Positions 34,381 to 44,945 are shown, counted from the first letter of the stretch. The stretch: 64,000 nucleotides of DNA from Bactericera cockerelli (GCA_024516035.1 CM044966.1:18728594-18792593); one strand, 5' to 3'. The notes: generated from the sequence alone by a model not told the origin. A program made the numbers and translations.

Positions 34381-37322
34381 GTGAGCGTTCCAGAGAGAGA
34401 GAGAGAGTCGTTGGTTCGAATCCCACCCAGTGCATTAATTTTTCCTCATTAATTTGAAATTGTGACTACATAATAATAATACTCTGAGGGTCAGGTGGTA
34501 GAAAATGCTTTGAACATTGACCTCGCCTCGTGGTTCCCTTCCACTAAAGATGTTATTATATTATTATTATTAGAATGCCGTTACTACTCGTTACTCATAC
34601 AAGTAAGTACTCATTTTTCCTCACGAGCTATGAGAAAACCCCGCACATCCAAAGTACAGAGTATTTTTTTTTTCATCCAGCTGGGATTCGGACCCAGGAC
34701 ACCGTACGTGCAAGCCTAGTGCCTTATACCACTCGACCACGAGGATTTCTGCTCTGTACTTTCGGTGTTCGGGGTCCTCTCATACCTCGTGAGGAAAAAT
34801 GAGTAGCTGCTTTAATGTGAGCAGCGACCAGTGGTGGAATTGTAGGCAAAAATAAGATATTAATATAATAAACATTATGGAAAAGTCCTATAATTCTGCG
34901 CTACTTACTAAAATTGTGATATAATAGAATAAAGCACTTCTATATACTATACTATTTCTAAGCGTTTGATTTACATCCAATTACATCTACAATAACACAA
35001 AGAAATAATAGTAATAATAATAATAATAATATCGCCTTATTTATACTGCCCGATAAGGACTATTAAAGTCCCATTATTCCAGCAGTAAGCCCAAGACATA
35101 TTATTACGTGGTAAAAATCCCAAATGGGAGGATAATTTGTCATGTCCCGGCTGAGTTTCGAACCCACGACCTCTGGAACCTCTGGATTCACAGAGTACCA
35201 CCTTTACCACTGAGCTACCGGGAGAGATACCGTCTAATACAGTCGAATAGTCACAGTATTCACCCCGAAGTAATGAGTAATCGGTTCCGGGGCAAAAAAG
35301 TTCGGACCAAAATTTGGGGTTTATTTATTTACTAGCGGGCTGTCGCCCGCTTTGCGGGCCGAGGCATGGCCGTGAAAGCAAAAAAATCCTTTTTCCCCAA
35401 TGGCAGGTGTTGTAGTGGGAATTTCGAAAAATCCCGTCTTATTGCACATCTAGACTATAAGACAAAGCTACCTACCAAATTTCAGCTCGCTAGGTATTAC
35501 GGTTTGGACTGTAGAGCGATGATCAGTCAGTGACTTTGACATTTATATATTAAGATTTATTGACATAACATTTTTATTTATTATTTACTTATTTATTTCT
35601 GGTTTTTCAGCCAGTGGCATCTGATCGGAAAGCCAGCCCGGACAATGGAACGCCTCCTCTCAGAAAGACTTTCCATGTTGGGGACAGAAGAGTTCGGGTT
35701 GGATTGAGCCTCCGCTCCACAAAACCTCCCGGGCCTCAGCCACCAAGCAGACCCTGGTCTTCGGGGATGATTGGGGGCTTCGGGGGCATGTCAGATGTGA
35801 GTAAAAAGTTTTAAAAAAGGTCCGTCGCCTTATCGATCATGATCATTACAGGGTGGCGACATTTGTAATTTGTAATTTATTTGCACTAATAATTGTACAT
35901 AATTGGTAACATAATTATATTTAATGCGACTACCCCACACTAAGGGGATACAGTCCTCCTGTTTTGTGGGGTAGTTGCATTTCTTAAAATAGTTTTTTAC
36001 CTGCAACTCATAGTAGTGAGTCATCGTGCACGATGGTAGCCAGACAGTGGAGTAATGACTCAGCACTTTTACCACTGTCTATACAAGGCTAATAATTGAC
36101 AAGGACCCCCAGAACCAAGCTTGTTTATAGTCCCCCAGCCAGACTGCTGGTCGACTCCCTGTTTAAAGTCCCCCAGCCAGACTTATCAATCAAACTACTT
36201 TTTTTTCTTTTCTTTTTGTAGAGAGAGGAGGTAAATCTTATAATTTCTTCAAGACGAACACCAGAGTCATTTCTGACCACGGTGCTCAGTGTGGGGCTGA
36301 TGTTCAGACAACTGTGAACAATACCCACTAAAATCCTCCTCTCTCCCTAAGAACACTTATAATAATAATACTCTTTAGTGGAAGGTAACCAGCAGGCGAG
36401 GTTAATGCTCAAAGCATTTTCTACCACCTAACCCTCAGCGTATCCAGCGTCGATGGCATGTTGAATACACCGGTTCCCTTCAGAACACCGAAGTTAAGCG
36501 ACATCCAGCGAGGTTAAGACTTGGATGGGTGACCATTCAAATTCTAATTCTCGTGACGCTGGCTTTTCCCGGCCCCACTCAGGCTGGGTGAGGTCAATGT
36601 GAGTAGCAGGTTTGTGAGTTTCCTGCGAATGGAGGGTAAAACCCCCGTCGTGATATGACCATGGCAGTTGAAAGCGACGTTAAACCCCACTTAAAAAAAA
36701 AAAAAAAAAAAAAAAACCCTCAGCGTCTTATTATTATGTGGTCACAAACTCAAATTAACGAGGAAAAATTCATGCTCTGGGTGGAATTCGAACCAACGCG
36801 CGACGGATCCCTTGGATTACCAGACTATCTCTGTACCAATTTTTGTGTGATTTCTTCAATGAGTAAAAAAAAATATGAAAAATGTTCTTGTCCAACAAGA
36901 AATACACACTTTATATGAGAAAAAACCTATGCGTTCCGCTAAATTTGTCACTCAGTGTAGAAGAGGATTGGGTGGAAGAGATTGCCACAGGCAATAACAC
37001 CGCCCTTTAGGTAGGACATTAGTGTTATTTCTTTTTACATATTATTATTTATTTTGTCTTTTCTTTGTTTTTTTCTTAATTTTATACTATTAACATTGTA
37101 CTCTGTCCTCCTAATAAAGCATACTATAATAATAATAATAGATAAGAGGGGCGCATAGTACAGGGTGGTACATAATAATATAACCCATACACTTTTTTCT
37201 GTTTAATTTTCCAGATTGACTTTCTCCATGGTGTGGAAGGCCTGGAAGAGGAAAAGAGAAGAGAGATGAATGACAAGAAAAAGGGTGATAACAAGGACGA
37301 CAAAAACAAGAATAACAACTAA
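34309..37322 (+). CDS. Unrecognised small secreted-protein gene (candidate peptide precursor)
   Basis: Spliced model: 34309-34380, 35611-35796, then one of two terminal exons (36224-36331 or 37215-37322). All junctions are phase 0. The N-terminus MVLQTSLMKLALLSCC, followed by LMLLHQLQ, is a typical signal peptide, with likely cleavage after PVA. The mature part is basic and proline/glycine-rich, with a dibasic GDRRVRVG site and a GMIGGFGGMSD stretch. I do not recognise the family. A secreted peptide precursor or salivary-type protein would fit, but neither is shown. Introns carry SINEs. No paralogue is seen in the window. Confidence is high for the first two exons and lower for which terminal exon is used. 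Confidence 0.6.
34405..34570 (+). mobile_element. SINE family B in intron 1 of the secreted-protein gene
   Basis: gttggttcgaatcccaccc to the ATT-rich tail. It begins 24 bp after the exon 1 donor, preceded by a short GA run. Confidence 0.8.
34580..34935. mobile_element. Inverted head-to-head pair of SINE family G in intron 1 of the secreted-protein gene
   Basis: Minus copy 34587-34745 meets a plus body 34746-34935 at ccacgaggatttctgctctg. Shared text ttcctcacgag/ctcgtgaggaaaaatgag gives a long potential stem. Confidence 0.82.
35020..35331 (-). mobile_element. SINE family A with 5' module, in intron 1 of the secreted-protein gene
   Basis: Tail at 35020, head to 35224, then the same extra module as at 26468 (ttcaccccgaagtaatgag), which abuts a family D repeat at 35333. 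Confidence 0.85.
35333..35556 (+). mobile_element. Dispersed repeat family D, directly upstream of exon 2 of the secreted-protein gene
   Basis: actagcgggctgtcgcccgc to atttatatattaagattta. It ends about 55 bp before the exon 2 acceptor. Confidence 0.8.
35611..35796 (+). CDS. Secreted-protein gene exon 2
   Basis: A 62-codon exon with acceptor ttctggtttttcag and donor TCAGAT/gtgagt, phase 0. It reads PVASDRKASPDNGTPPLRKT, later SLRSTKPPGPQPPSRPWSS and GMIGGFGGMSD. It is distinctly GC-rich in an AT-rich setting, which supports coding function. Confidence 0.7.
36005..36185 (+). mobile_element. Dispersed repeat 'J' copy in intron 2 of the secreted-protein gene
   Basis: The body from catcgtgcacgatggtagcc to two 38-bp units. 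Its outer end (cagggtggcgac, 35851) is separated by about 150 bp of other sequence. Confidence 0.75.
36224..36331 (+). CDS. Candidate terminal exon 3a of the secreted-protein gene
   Basis: A long pyrimidine tract ends tttttgtagagag, offering two in-phase-ambiguous AGs. Starting after the second AG, the exon reads RGGKSYNFFKTNTRVISDHG, then AQCGADVQTTVNNTH and stop. Starting two bases earlier gives REEVNLIISSRRTPES and 16 more residues before a stop. The first alternative looks more protein-like. A SINE begins about 30 bp after the stop. Confidence 0.45.
   Translation, partial: RGGKSYNFFKTNTRVISDHGAQCGADVQTTVNNTH
36367..36830 (-). mobile_element. SINE family B split by a 5S-derived SINE
   Basis: The two halves are 36367-36430 and 36727-36830. 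The insertion between them is flanked by ACCCTCAGCGT (36431-36441 and 36716-36726). Confidence 0.88.
36442..36715 (+). mobile_element. 5S rRNA-derived SINE (SINE3-type), nested
   Basis: The head matches 5S rRNA: gaagttaagc (A box), gacttggatgggtgacc (C box). The central domain ggctgggtgaggtcaatgtg and cctgcgaatggagggtaaaa follows. It ends in an A23-type run. An 11-bp target duplication flanks it. It is almost identical to the copies at 26068 and 33469, so it is young. Confidence 0.92.
36965..37140 (+). mobile_element. Tail module E upstream of terminal exon 3b
   Basis: gattgggtggaagagattgc to taataaagcatactataat. It ends about 75 bp before the exon 3b acceptor. Confidence 0.75.
37215..37322 (+). 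CDS. Candidate terminal exon 3b of the secreted-protein gene
   Basis: Acceptor tttctgtttaattttccag, phase 0, reading IDFLHGVEGLEEEKRREMND, then KKKGDNKDDKNKNNN and stop. It holds a KRR cleavage-like site and a lysine/asparagine-rich tail. The tail lies inside the first unit of the tandem repeat that follows. Confidence 0.45.
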   Translation: MDFLHGVEGLEEEKRREMNDKKKGDNKDDKNKNNN

Positions 37323-37915
37323 GACAACTGCAGTGTTAACAAGAAAAATAACAGGAATAATAACAAGAAGATTTCAGATGAATAATAACAAGAAAAGTTG
37401 ATTTCAGATGAATAATAACAAGAAAAAGGGTGATAACAAAGATGACAAAAACAAGAATAACAACTAAGACAACTGTAGTGTTAACAAGAAAAATAAAAAT
37501 AGAAGTTGATTTCAGATTAATAAAAACAAGAAAAAGGGTAATAACAAGGATGACAAAAACAAGAATAACAACTAAGACAACTGCAGTGTTAACAAGAAAA
37601 ATAACAAGAATATTAACAAGAAAAGTTGATTTCAGATGAATAATAACAAGAAAAAGGGTGATAACAAAGATGACAAAAACAAGAATAACAACTAAGACAA
37701 CTGTAGTGTTAACAAGAAAAATAAAAATAGAAGTTGATTTCAGATTAATAAAAACAAGAAAAAGGGTAATAACAAGGATGACAAAAACAAGAATAACAAC
37801 TAAGACAACTGCAGTGTTAACAAGAAAAATAACAATAAAAAGGGTAGTAACAAGGATGACAAAAACAAGAATAAAGGTGATGTTAACAAGAATAATGACA
37901 AAAAAAGTTGATTTT
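37266..37915. repeat. Tandem repeat of about 110 bp at the end of the secreted-protein gene
   Basis: Units of AAC/AAG-rich sequence (gataacaaagatgacaaaa, then actaagacaactg) are repeated about five times, with a higher-order period near 230 bp (37430-37640 matches 37658-37870). The first unit encodes the KKKGDNKDDKNKNNN tail. Later units contain AATAAA (e.g. near 37518). It is probably 3' UTR sequence. Confidence 0.88.
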
Positions 37916-37964
37916 CACTGCAGAGAATGTAGATTCTTAACGCCTATTGAACATTTAGCCAGGA

Positions 37965-38402
37965 CAGGTGTTTTACCCTCCATGCCCTGGGAACTCACAA
38001 GCTACCAACATTGACGTCACCCAGCCTGGGTTGGGCCGGGAACAGCCAGCATTACGAGGGTTCGAACCTGAGTGACAGAACGAGACCCGCTAGCTGAGTT
38101 TTTTTGTTGTTTTATTAGAGTTTAACGTCATTTTTCAGGCCAAGTTTTCCTTAAAGTCATGGATTTTTTTTTTTTTGAACGTCTCGTCGCTCTGTCTTTT
38201 TTTTTGCATGGTCAAGGTCATACACGTCGGGGGTTTTACCCTCCATTCGCAGGAAACTTACAAATCTGCTACCCACATTTTTAAACGAAGCCTGGGTTGG
38301 GCCGGAATGCCAGCATCACGAGGTCTTCACCTCGCTGGACGTTGCTTAAATTCGGTGATCCTAGGAGAACCGGTGCATTCAACGCGCCATCGACGCTGGC
38401 AG
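37965..38402 (-). mobile_element. Two 5S-SINE copies, degraded
   Basis: 37965-38080 is a central domain. 38112-38402 runs to a recognisable 5S-like head (gcgccatcgacgctggc). Confidence 0.75.
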
Positions 38403-38462
38403 GGCTGAGTATTTGTCAATGACTGGTGTCCGTAAAACCAGAGTAGAGTAGGAAGAAAATAA

Positions 38463-38677
38463 TAATAATAATACTCTTTAGTGAAAGGTCACCACCAGGC
38501 GAGGTTAATGCTCAAAGCATTTTTTATCACCTCACCCTTAGAGTCTTATTATTATTATTATCACAAGCTCAAATGAATGAGGAAAAATTCATGCACTGGG
38601 TGGGATTCGAACCAACGGATCCCTATGCTACCTGGATTACCAGACTAGTGCTTTAACCACTTGACTACCAGTGCACG
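38463..38677 (-). mobile_element. SINE family B (complete)
   Basis: ATT-rich tail, ggtcaccaccaggcgaggtt, head ccacttgactaccagtgcac. Confidence 0.85.
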
Positions 38678-39199
38678 TCATGTAAAAGAATAATAATTCG
38701 AGAAGTAATAGGGTCTCTTGGTATTCCAAATGGGAGAAAAGTTTCTTATGTGCCGGCTGAGTTTTTCGAACCCACGACCTCTGGATTACTAGACCTACGC
38801 CTCGGTAGTGTGGTCGTTAAGAATATTTTTTTTTATATATAGAATAATATGGTCGTTAAAAATATATGAAATGATATTATACATGTAAGAAAAATATCTA
38901 TAGCAGCATTATTATTATTATTATTATCAAACAAATTTCAAAAGAATGAGAACTAAACTGGGATTTAGAGAATAGACGACCGATACATATGGCCAGAGTC
39001 CAATCTATACACTCTATACAGGGTGAGTCCGGTCAATGGGACAGTTCCAGTCAAACCTGGTATTAAGAGAAGAATTTCCAGGTCAAATTCACTTGAAGTA
39101 ATGATATTTTTCGGTTCCAGGTGAGGTTAGCTCTTTGAGAAGGTGGGTTTTTAGTGGGTGGAAATCCCACACGCCAAGTCAGGATGACCTGGGTGTCTT

Positions 39200-39402
39200 A
39201 GGGTAGCGTCATCGTGAACGATGGTAGCCAAAAAGTGGAGGAATGACTCAGCACTTCTACCACTGTCTTTACGAGGAGGCTAACCCTTAAGGAAACTGCA
39301 AGCTAGCCTGGCTTGTAAGGGTTGGCTAGTCCATTCTCAGGTTATAGTCCTCCAGGAAGACACTGGTGTTCTCCCTGTTTAAAGTCCCCCAGCCAGACGC
39401 CC
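39200..39402 (+). mobile_element. Dispersed repeat 'J' copy
   Basis: From agggtagcgtcatcgtgaac to agtcccccagccagac, with about 80 bp of extra sequence in the middle. Confidence 0.75.
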
Positions 39403-39644
39403 CCCTTGATACTAGTAGTTCTGCGAACTGTAAACCTCACACAGATTCTCTAATCGAATTGTAAATGTCATATCAAGCCTGAGTACATCGAGACCTTTCA
39501 AATCAATTCAATTTAATTTATTTATCGTGAAAAAATTTCAATACAAAAAGTATGTGTTTCACATTATAGACCTTATAGCAATATAGAAATTATATAATCT
39601 AAAAAGAAATTATTAAAGGAAAAAAAATACTTAAATTGAAACAA

Positions 39645-39784
39645 AAACTATTAAAGTCCCATTATTCCAGCAGTAAGCCCAAAACATTATTACGTTGTAA
39701 AAATCCCGGCTGGGTTTCGAACCCACAAACTCTGGAATCTTTGGATTCACAGAGTGCCGCCTATACCACTGAGCTACCAGGACA
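39645..39784 (-). mobile_element. SINE family A, 3' truncated
   Basis: From ctattaaagtcccattattcc (less the tail) to the head gagctaccaggacag. Confidence 0.82.
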
Positions 39785-40465
39785 GACTGATTCCAGTGGG
39801 ACATTCTGTTTCCTTCAAAAGTTTTCCCAGGTCACTGTTTTTCGCACAGATTTGAGACCCTGGTCCGTTCTGTTGAAATAAAAACACACCAAATGCCCGG
39901 TTCGGTCCGACATTCATAGGCCACCCTGTATACGAGGAAAGATACATGGGTACGAAATGGGTTTCCATGGTAACCTCTGCAAGACTTATATGGCAGAAAA
40001 CGGCCAATCATGAGAGATGGGTCTGGGGATAAGAATAGAATAGGGGAGCGTGACCAACACGGACCCCTGGACGTTTTTAGGTTGCCTGTTTGAGGCACAG
40101 AAATATTTGACCAAATGCAAGTATGTTAAGTGGCAGAGAATACTCTTTTTTTTTGTTGAAGGCAGGAAAAAATCTTTTAAAGACACCCAGGTCATCTTGA
40201 CTTGGGGAGTGGGATTTCCACCCACAAAAAACCCACCTTCTCAAAGTGCCTGGAACTGAAAAATAAATATCATTACTTCAAGGGCAGAAAATACTAGGGC
40301 ATTAATTTTATACTGGAATAGCCACTATGACGGTATTTTAGGGGGGGTCAACTCTCATGATAATTTCGATATCTGTTACCGTTTGGGGTGTGGTATTGTA
40401 AACAGTAAACCCCTAAGAGGACATAGTCGGCTAGACAAGCACTGATTTGGGTTTTATGTAATATA

Positions 40466-41645
40466 CAGGGTGATTCAGAAAAGTACCGTCAAACGTTAAC
40501 CACATATTCTATGGGCTAGTTAAGGAGGGGTCAACTCTATAAAAGAAAGTGTGCAAATGCCTCCTAACGGAGGTACACGCCCCTTAAGGTGTTTTTAAAC
40601 AATCGAAAATTTCATTTTACGGCTTACCTATTTGGGATATCGCAATGTGGTAAAAAAATCACTCTCAATACTAGATAGCACCTTTCTTTTGGCACAAAAT
40701 TTAACACCATTCCAATGTCAGGGGCGGTCTCAGGAGGGTCAGATGGTAGAAAAAAGGTTCTAACTTTTTAGTCGTTGCTTGTAATTGAATTTGGTTTTCA
40801 CCCTATTAAAACGTCTGTCATTGCCTACAAAAATGTTCTGAAATTTTTTTTTCTCAAACCAACACAAACGCTTGAAAATCGAAATTGAAGGGCTTAAGCC
40901 GAAATAAGATTTACAGCAAATGTTCCACATGGGCTCCTCTGACTTCAATGCAGATTTTTTTTTGGCTTTTCTCAAACCAACACAAACGCTTGAAAATTGA
41001 AATTGAAGATTTTAAAACCGCATTAAGTTTTGAAACCTATGCAACTAGCATACAATTTTAGAACAAGAATTTTCAGCCAATTCATTATTTAACAAAGAAA
41101 TACACCTGGAATATTTGAACGTGTTCGTCAATCTTTCCGAAGGCGTATGGAGGTCTGCATTGAAGCCAGAGGAGCCCATGTGGAACATTTTTGCTGTAAA
41201 TCTTATTTCGGCTTAAGCCCTTCAATTTCGATTTTCAAGCGTTTGTGTTGGTTTGAGAAAAAAATTATTCAGAACATTTTTGTAGACAATGACAGACGTT
41301 TTAATAAGGTGAAAACCAAATTCAATTACAAGCAACGACTAAAAAGTTAGAACTTTTTTTCTACCATCTGACCCTCCTGAGACCGCCCCTGACATTGGAA
41401 TGGTGTTAAATTTTGTGCCAAAAGAAAGGTGCTATCTAGTATTGAGAGTGATTTTTTTACCACATTGCGATATCCCAAATAGGTAAGCCGTTAAAATGAA
41501 AATTTCGATTGTTTAAAAACACCTTAAGGGGCGTGTACCTCCGTTAGGAGGCATTTGCGCACTTTCTTTTATAGAGTTGACCCCTCCTTAACTAGCCCAT
41601 AGAATATGTGGTTAACGTTTGACGGTACTTTTCTGAATCACCCTG
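40466..41645. mobile_element. Foldback element with ~450-bp inverted arms containing transposase 3' coding remnants
   Basis: Ends CAGGGTGATTCAGAAAAG are inverted and flanked by TA. The arms are nearly identical. In both, a frame resembling the C-terminus of an IS630/Tc1-mariner-type transposase is visible (right arm, 41102: TPGIFERVRQSFRRRMEVCI, then EARGAHVEHFC). The left arm carries the same text reversed (GLSPSISIFKRLCW). The centre is about 130 bp of unpaired sequence. Confidence 0.88.
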
Positions 41646-41956
41646 TATATAGGTATAGAGATTAGGTAAAATATATTATTTTTTTATGTTATTACCATTT
41701 TTTTGTATTTTGTAAATATGTACTTATTGATTTTTTTTTTTTTTTTTTTTTTTTTGATGATATAAAATTTAATATAATATCTAATTAAAATTATCCTACA
41801 AATATTATTATTTTTTGTTAAGGAAATGTGGTAAATCAAATCTCATAAGTTAAAACAAAGATCACGTAGTCATCCATCTGTCAGTATGAGGATAAAAGGA
41901 ACACGTAGTCATGGACACATTTCATTGATAGTACTCTATTTATCCTCAGTTTTATA

Positions 41957-42025
41957 GCGCACGAATAGCTCAGTGGTTAAGCACTCGCTTGCCATGCAGA
42001 AGGTCCCGGGTTCGAACCGCCCTCC
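41957..42025 (+). mobile_element. tRNA-like SINE family F head
   Basis: cgcacgaatagctcagtgg, cttgccatgcagaaggtcc, cgggttcgaaccg. The downstream text differs from F. Confidence 0.7.
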
Positions 42026-42239
42026 CCTCCCCCATCGGAAATTTATACCCACGCCAGTCCTGTCTTTCCCGCCCATAGCACCCACAGCAAAAAAAAAGGG
42101 CGGGAAACGCCAAACCCGGGGGTCCCGATTTCGGCGCCTCTCCCCGACAGTGTGTTGGCCATAAAAAAAAAGGTCCAGAGTCTGCAAGTTCAATCCTGAG
42201 AAGTCAGTCTCCTCTCTCCGGTCTGGTTGACCTTGAATT

Positions 42240-42285
42240 CTCTCTCTCTTTCTCTCTCTGTCCTTTTCTTTCTCATGCAAAAACA

Positions 42286-42345
<60 letters not shown>

Positions 42346-42655
42346 GTGTAGAATCTCCTTCGGCTCTGGCAGAAAAAAAATCAAAACCCCCGAAGCCGAA
42401 AGATAGAGAGAGAGAGAGACAGAAGAAAAAGGGAGAGAGAGAGAGAAAAAAAAAAAAGAGAGAGAGACATAGGAGAAAGAGAGAGACAGAGAATAAAGAG
42501 AGAGATAGAGAAAGAGAGAGATAGAGAGAGAGAGACAGAGAGAGGGAGAGAGAGATACAGAGGAGAAACAGAGAGAGAAAGAGACAGAGGAGAGATAGAG
42601 AAAGAGAGGGAAAGAGAGAGAGAGACACAGAAGAAAAAGAGAGAGAGACACAAAG

Positions 42656-42711
<56 letters not shown>

Positions 42712-42890
42712 AAGAAAGAGAGACAGAGAGAGGGAAAGAGAGAGAGAGACACACAGAAGAAAAAGAGAGAGAGAGACACAAAGGAGATGTAGAGAGAGAG
42801 AGAGAGAGAGAGATAGAGGAGAAAGAGAGAGACAGAAGAAAAAGAGAGAGATAGAGAGAGAGACAGAGGATAAAGAGAGAGAAAGATCAA
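42240..42890. repeat. CT then GA low-complexity tracts, mirror arranged
   Basis: A (CT)n run at 42240-42345 and a GA tract at 42400-42890 flank about 55 bp of mixed sequence. The two could pair as a long hairpin. Confidence 0.9.
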
Positions 42891-43072
42891 GGTCGACCGA
42901 TTTGGCCCAGACGGACATAAATTTAAAAAAACAGAATAATAAAATAAAATAAAAAGCAAGAGAACAACCTTAACAACTTTTTTTTGCCCGACGCGCCCGG
43001 TTTGGTATTCTCAAAGAATAGAATAGAATTTAATGGAATATTTTAGCTTTAGCATAAGAAATTCAAACTTGC

Positions 43073-44062
43073 CGACCTCAGTAGCTTGATCGACAGGGCG
43101 GCGGACTTGTAACCTGGAGGTCGGTGGTTCGAATCTCTATTTCAGCAAAAATTTCATAGAAAAAAATAAAATTTAATGAAATACTATAGTTTTTAGATAA
43201 GAAATTCAAACCTGACGACCTCAGTAGCTTGATCGACAGGGCGGCGGACTTGTAACCTGAAGGTCGGTGGTTCGAGTCTCTATTTCAGCAAAATTTTCAT
43301 AGAATATAATAAAATTTGTAAATTTTATGTATTTAAATAATATAAATATAATATGTACACATACTCTACCGAAAAAGAGAAAAAAAAAATCAATGTAATA
43401 CTACAGTTTTTAGATAAGAAATTCAAACCTGCCAACCTCAGTACCTCGATCGACAGGGCAGCGGACTTGTAACCTGGAGGTCGGTGGTTCGAATCTCTAT
43501 TTCAGAAAAAAATATCATAGAATATAATAAATTTTATAGTAAAATTTGTAAATTGTATGTATTAAAATAATATAAATATATGAACACCTACTGTACAGAA
43601 AAAGAAAAAAACCCTAACTTTGAATACAGTACCAACGGATTGTTGAAATATTAAAAAAAAAAACGCTTGCATACGAGTCTGCAACCATTGGGACATTTTC
43701 ATCTTTACTATTCAAGGTCCAAAACCCAACTGACCAAATTTCGTATTGTGCGCATGACACATACCTTCTCTCTTCTCTCCCTCTACAATTCAATACTTCG
43801 CCATTGTGCGCATGACACACACTTTCCCTCTTCTCTCCCTTTACAATTCAATATTTCGTTACATAATTTCGTTACATAATTTCGTCACATAATTTTGGTT
43901 ATGTGCCAGAGCAAAGACATGAAAATGTCAAAAAATAATGTAAAAACTACGGTTTTTACATAAGAAATTCAAATCTGACGACCTCAGTAGCTTGCTCGAT
44001 AGGGTGGCGCACTCTTAACCTGGAGGTCGCTGGTTCAAGTCCCAAGTTCAGCGAAGTTTTAA
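43073..44062 (+). repeat. Tandem array of SINE family C heads with flank
   Basis: Four copies of the tRNA-like head (43073, 43215, 43428, 43978). Each is preceded by the same text (tagataagaaattcaaacc) and the first three are followed by tctatttcagcaaaa-type sequence. Head plus flank were duplicated as DNA segments, not by retroposition. Confidence 0.85.
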
Positions 44063-44117
44063 TTGAATTTAATGGAATATTTTACATAATAATAATAATG
44101 TTAATTATAGTGGGTAG

Positions 44118-44330
44118 CACAGATCTTTAGTATCTCAATATCTTATTTTTGCCTATAATTCCGCCACTGGTCGCTGCTTCACATCAAAGCAGCTACTCAT
44201 TTTTCCTCACGAGGTATGATTGGACTCCAAACACCCAAGTACAGATCAGAAAAACCCTGCCCCGCTGGGGATCGAACCCAGGTCACCATGCATGCAATGC
44301 CTAGCGCGCTAACTCACTCGGCCACGGTGA
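44118..44330 (-). mobile_element. SINE family G
   Basis: Reverse copy from the body ataattccgccactggtcgc to the head ctaactcactcggccacgg. Confidence 0.85.
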
Positions 44331-44341
44331 CTACTTTATTT

Positions 44342-44412
44342 AACCGACTTCATAGCTCGATCGATAATGCGGCGGACTCTTAATCGGAGGTCGGTAGTTC
44401 GATTCTCTGGTT
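44342..44412 (+). mobile_element. SINE family C head
   Basis: catagctcgatcgataatgc and ggtcggtagttcgattctc. Confidence 0.65.
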
Positions 44413-44481
44413 CTTAAATAATAATTACAAACTTTCATGTGTAGAACTTTTGCTGGGAGAAACGTGGGCCTTGCGAATCTC

Positions 44482-44945
44482 GCGATTGGTGGTCAAGTGG
44501 TTAAGGTGCTAGTCTGGAGATCAAGGTAGTGGTAGCACATGAATCTGTGACCGCTGTTTCGAATCCCACCCAGTGCATGAATCTTTCCTCATTAATTTGA
44601 GCTTGCGTAATCACATAATAATAATAAGATGCCAGCGTCGATGGCGTGTTGAATGCACCGGTTCTCGTAGAATCACCGAAGTTCAGCAACGTCCAGCGAG
44701 GTGAAGACTTCATGATGCTGGCATTCCGGCCCAACCCAGGCTGGGTACGGTTAATGTCGGTAGCAGGTTTGTGAGTTTTCTGCGAATGAAGGTTAACACC
44801 CACGTCGGGATATGACCATGCATTCGAAAGTGATGTAAAAGCCAAATTCAAAAAAGACTCTGAGTGTTAGGTGGTGGATAATGCTTTTGAGCAATGACAT
44901 CGCCTTGTTACCTTTCAATAAACAGTATTATTATTATTATTATAA
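44482..44945 (+). mobile_element. SINE family B interrupted by a 5S-derived SINE
   Basis: Head tggtggtcaagtggttaagg and tcgaatcccacccagtgc. The body resumes at 44856 with gactctgagtgttaggtgg. Confidence 0.8.
44636..44852 (+). mobile_element. 5S rRNA-derived SINE inside SINE family B
   Basis: gccagcgtcgatggcgtgtt head, caccgaagttcagcaacgtc, the central domain, then a short A tail. It interrupts a B copy (44482-44635 and 44856-44945). Confidence 0.85.

Larger units (their letters stand above)
39018..40290. mobile_element. Composite element with inverted ~120-bp segments
   Basis: agaaggtgggtttttagtgg with ccacacgccaagtcaggat at 39120-39200 is mirrored at 40185-40260 (cacccaggtcatcttgact, aaacccaccttctcaaagt). 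Repeat J and a family A SINE lie between. No transposase. Confidence 0.6.

Noticed and set aside
37430..38014. Threonine/lysine-rich frame (MITKMTKTR-type) over the 110-bp repeat
   Set aside because: Alternative frame of a tandem repeat. The supported reading is the short exon 3b frame ending at 37322.
41936..42959. Overlapping long SL-rich frames on the minus strand
   Set aside because: Same cause: CT/GA low-complexity DNA.
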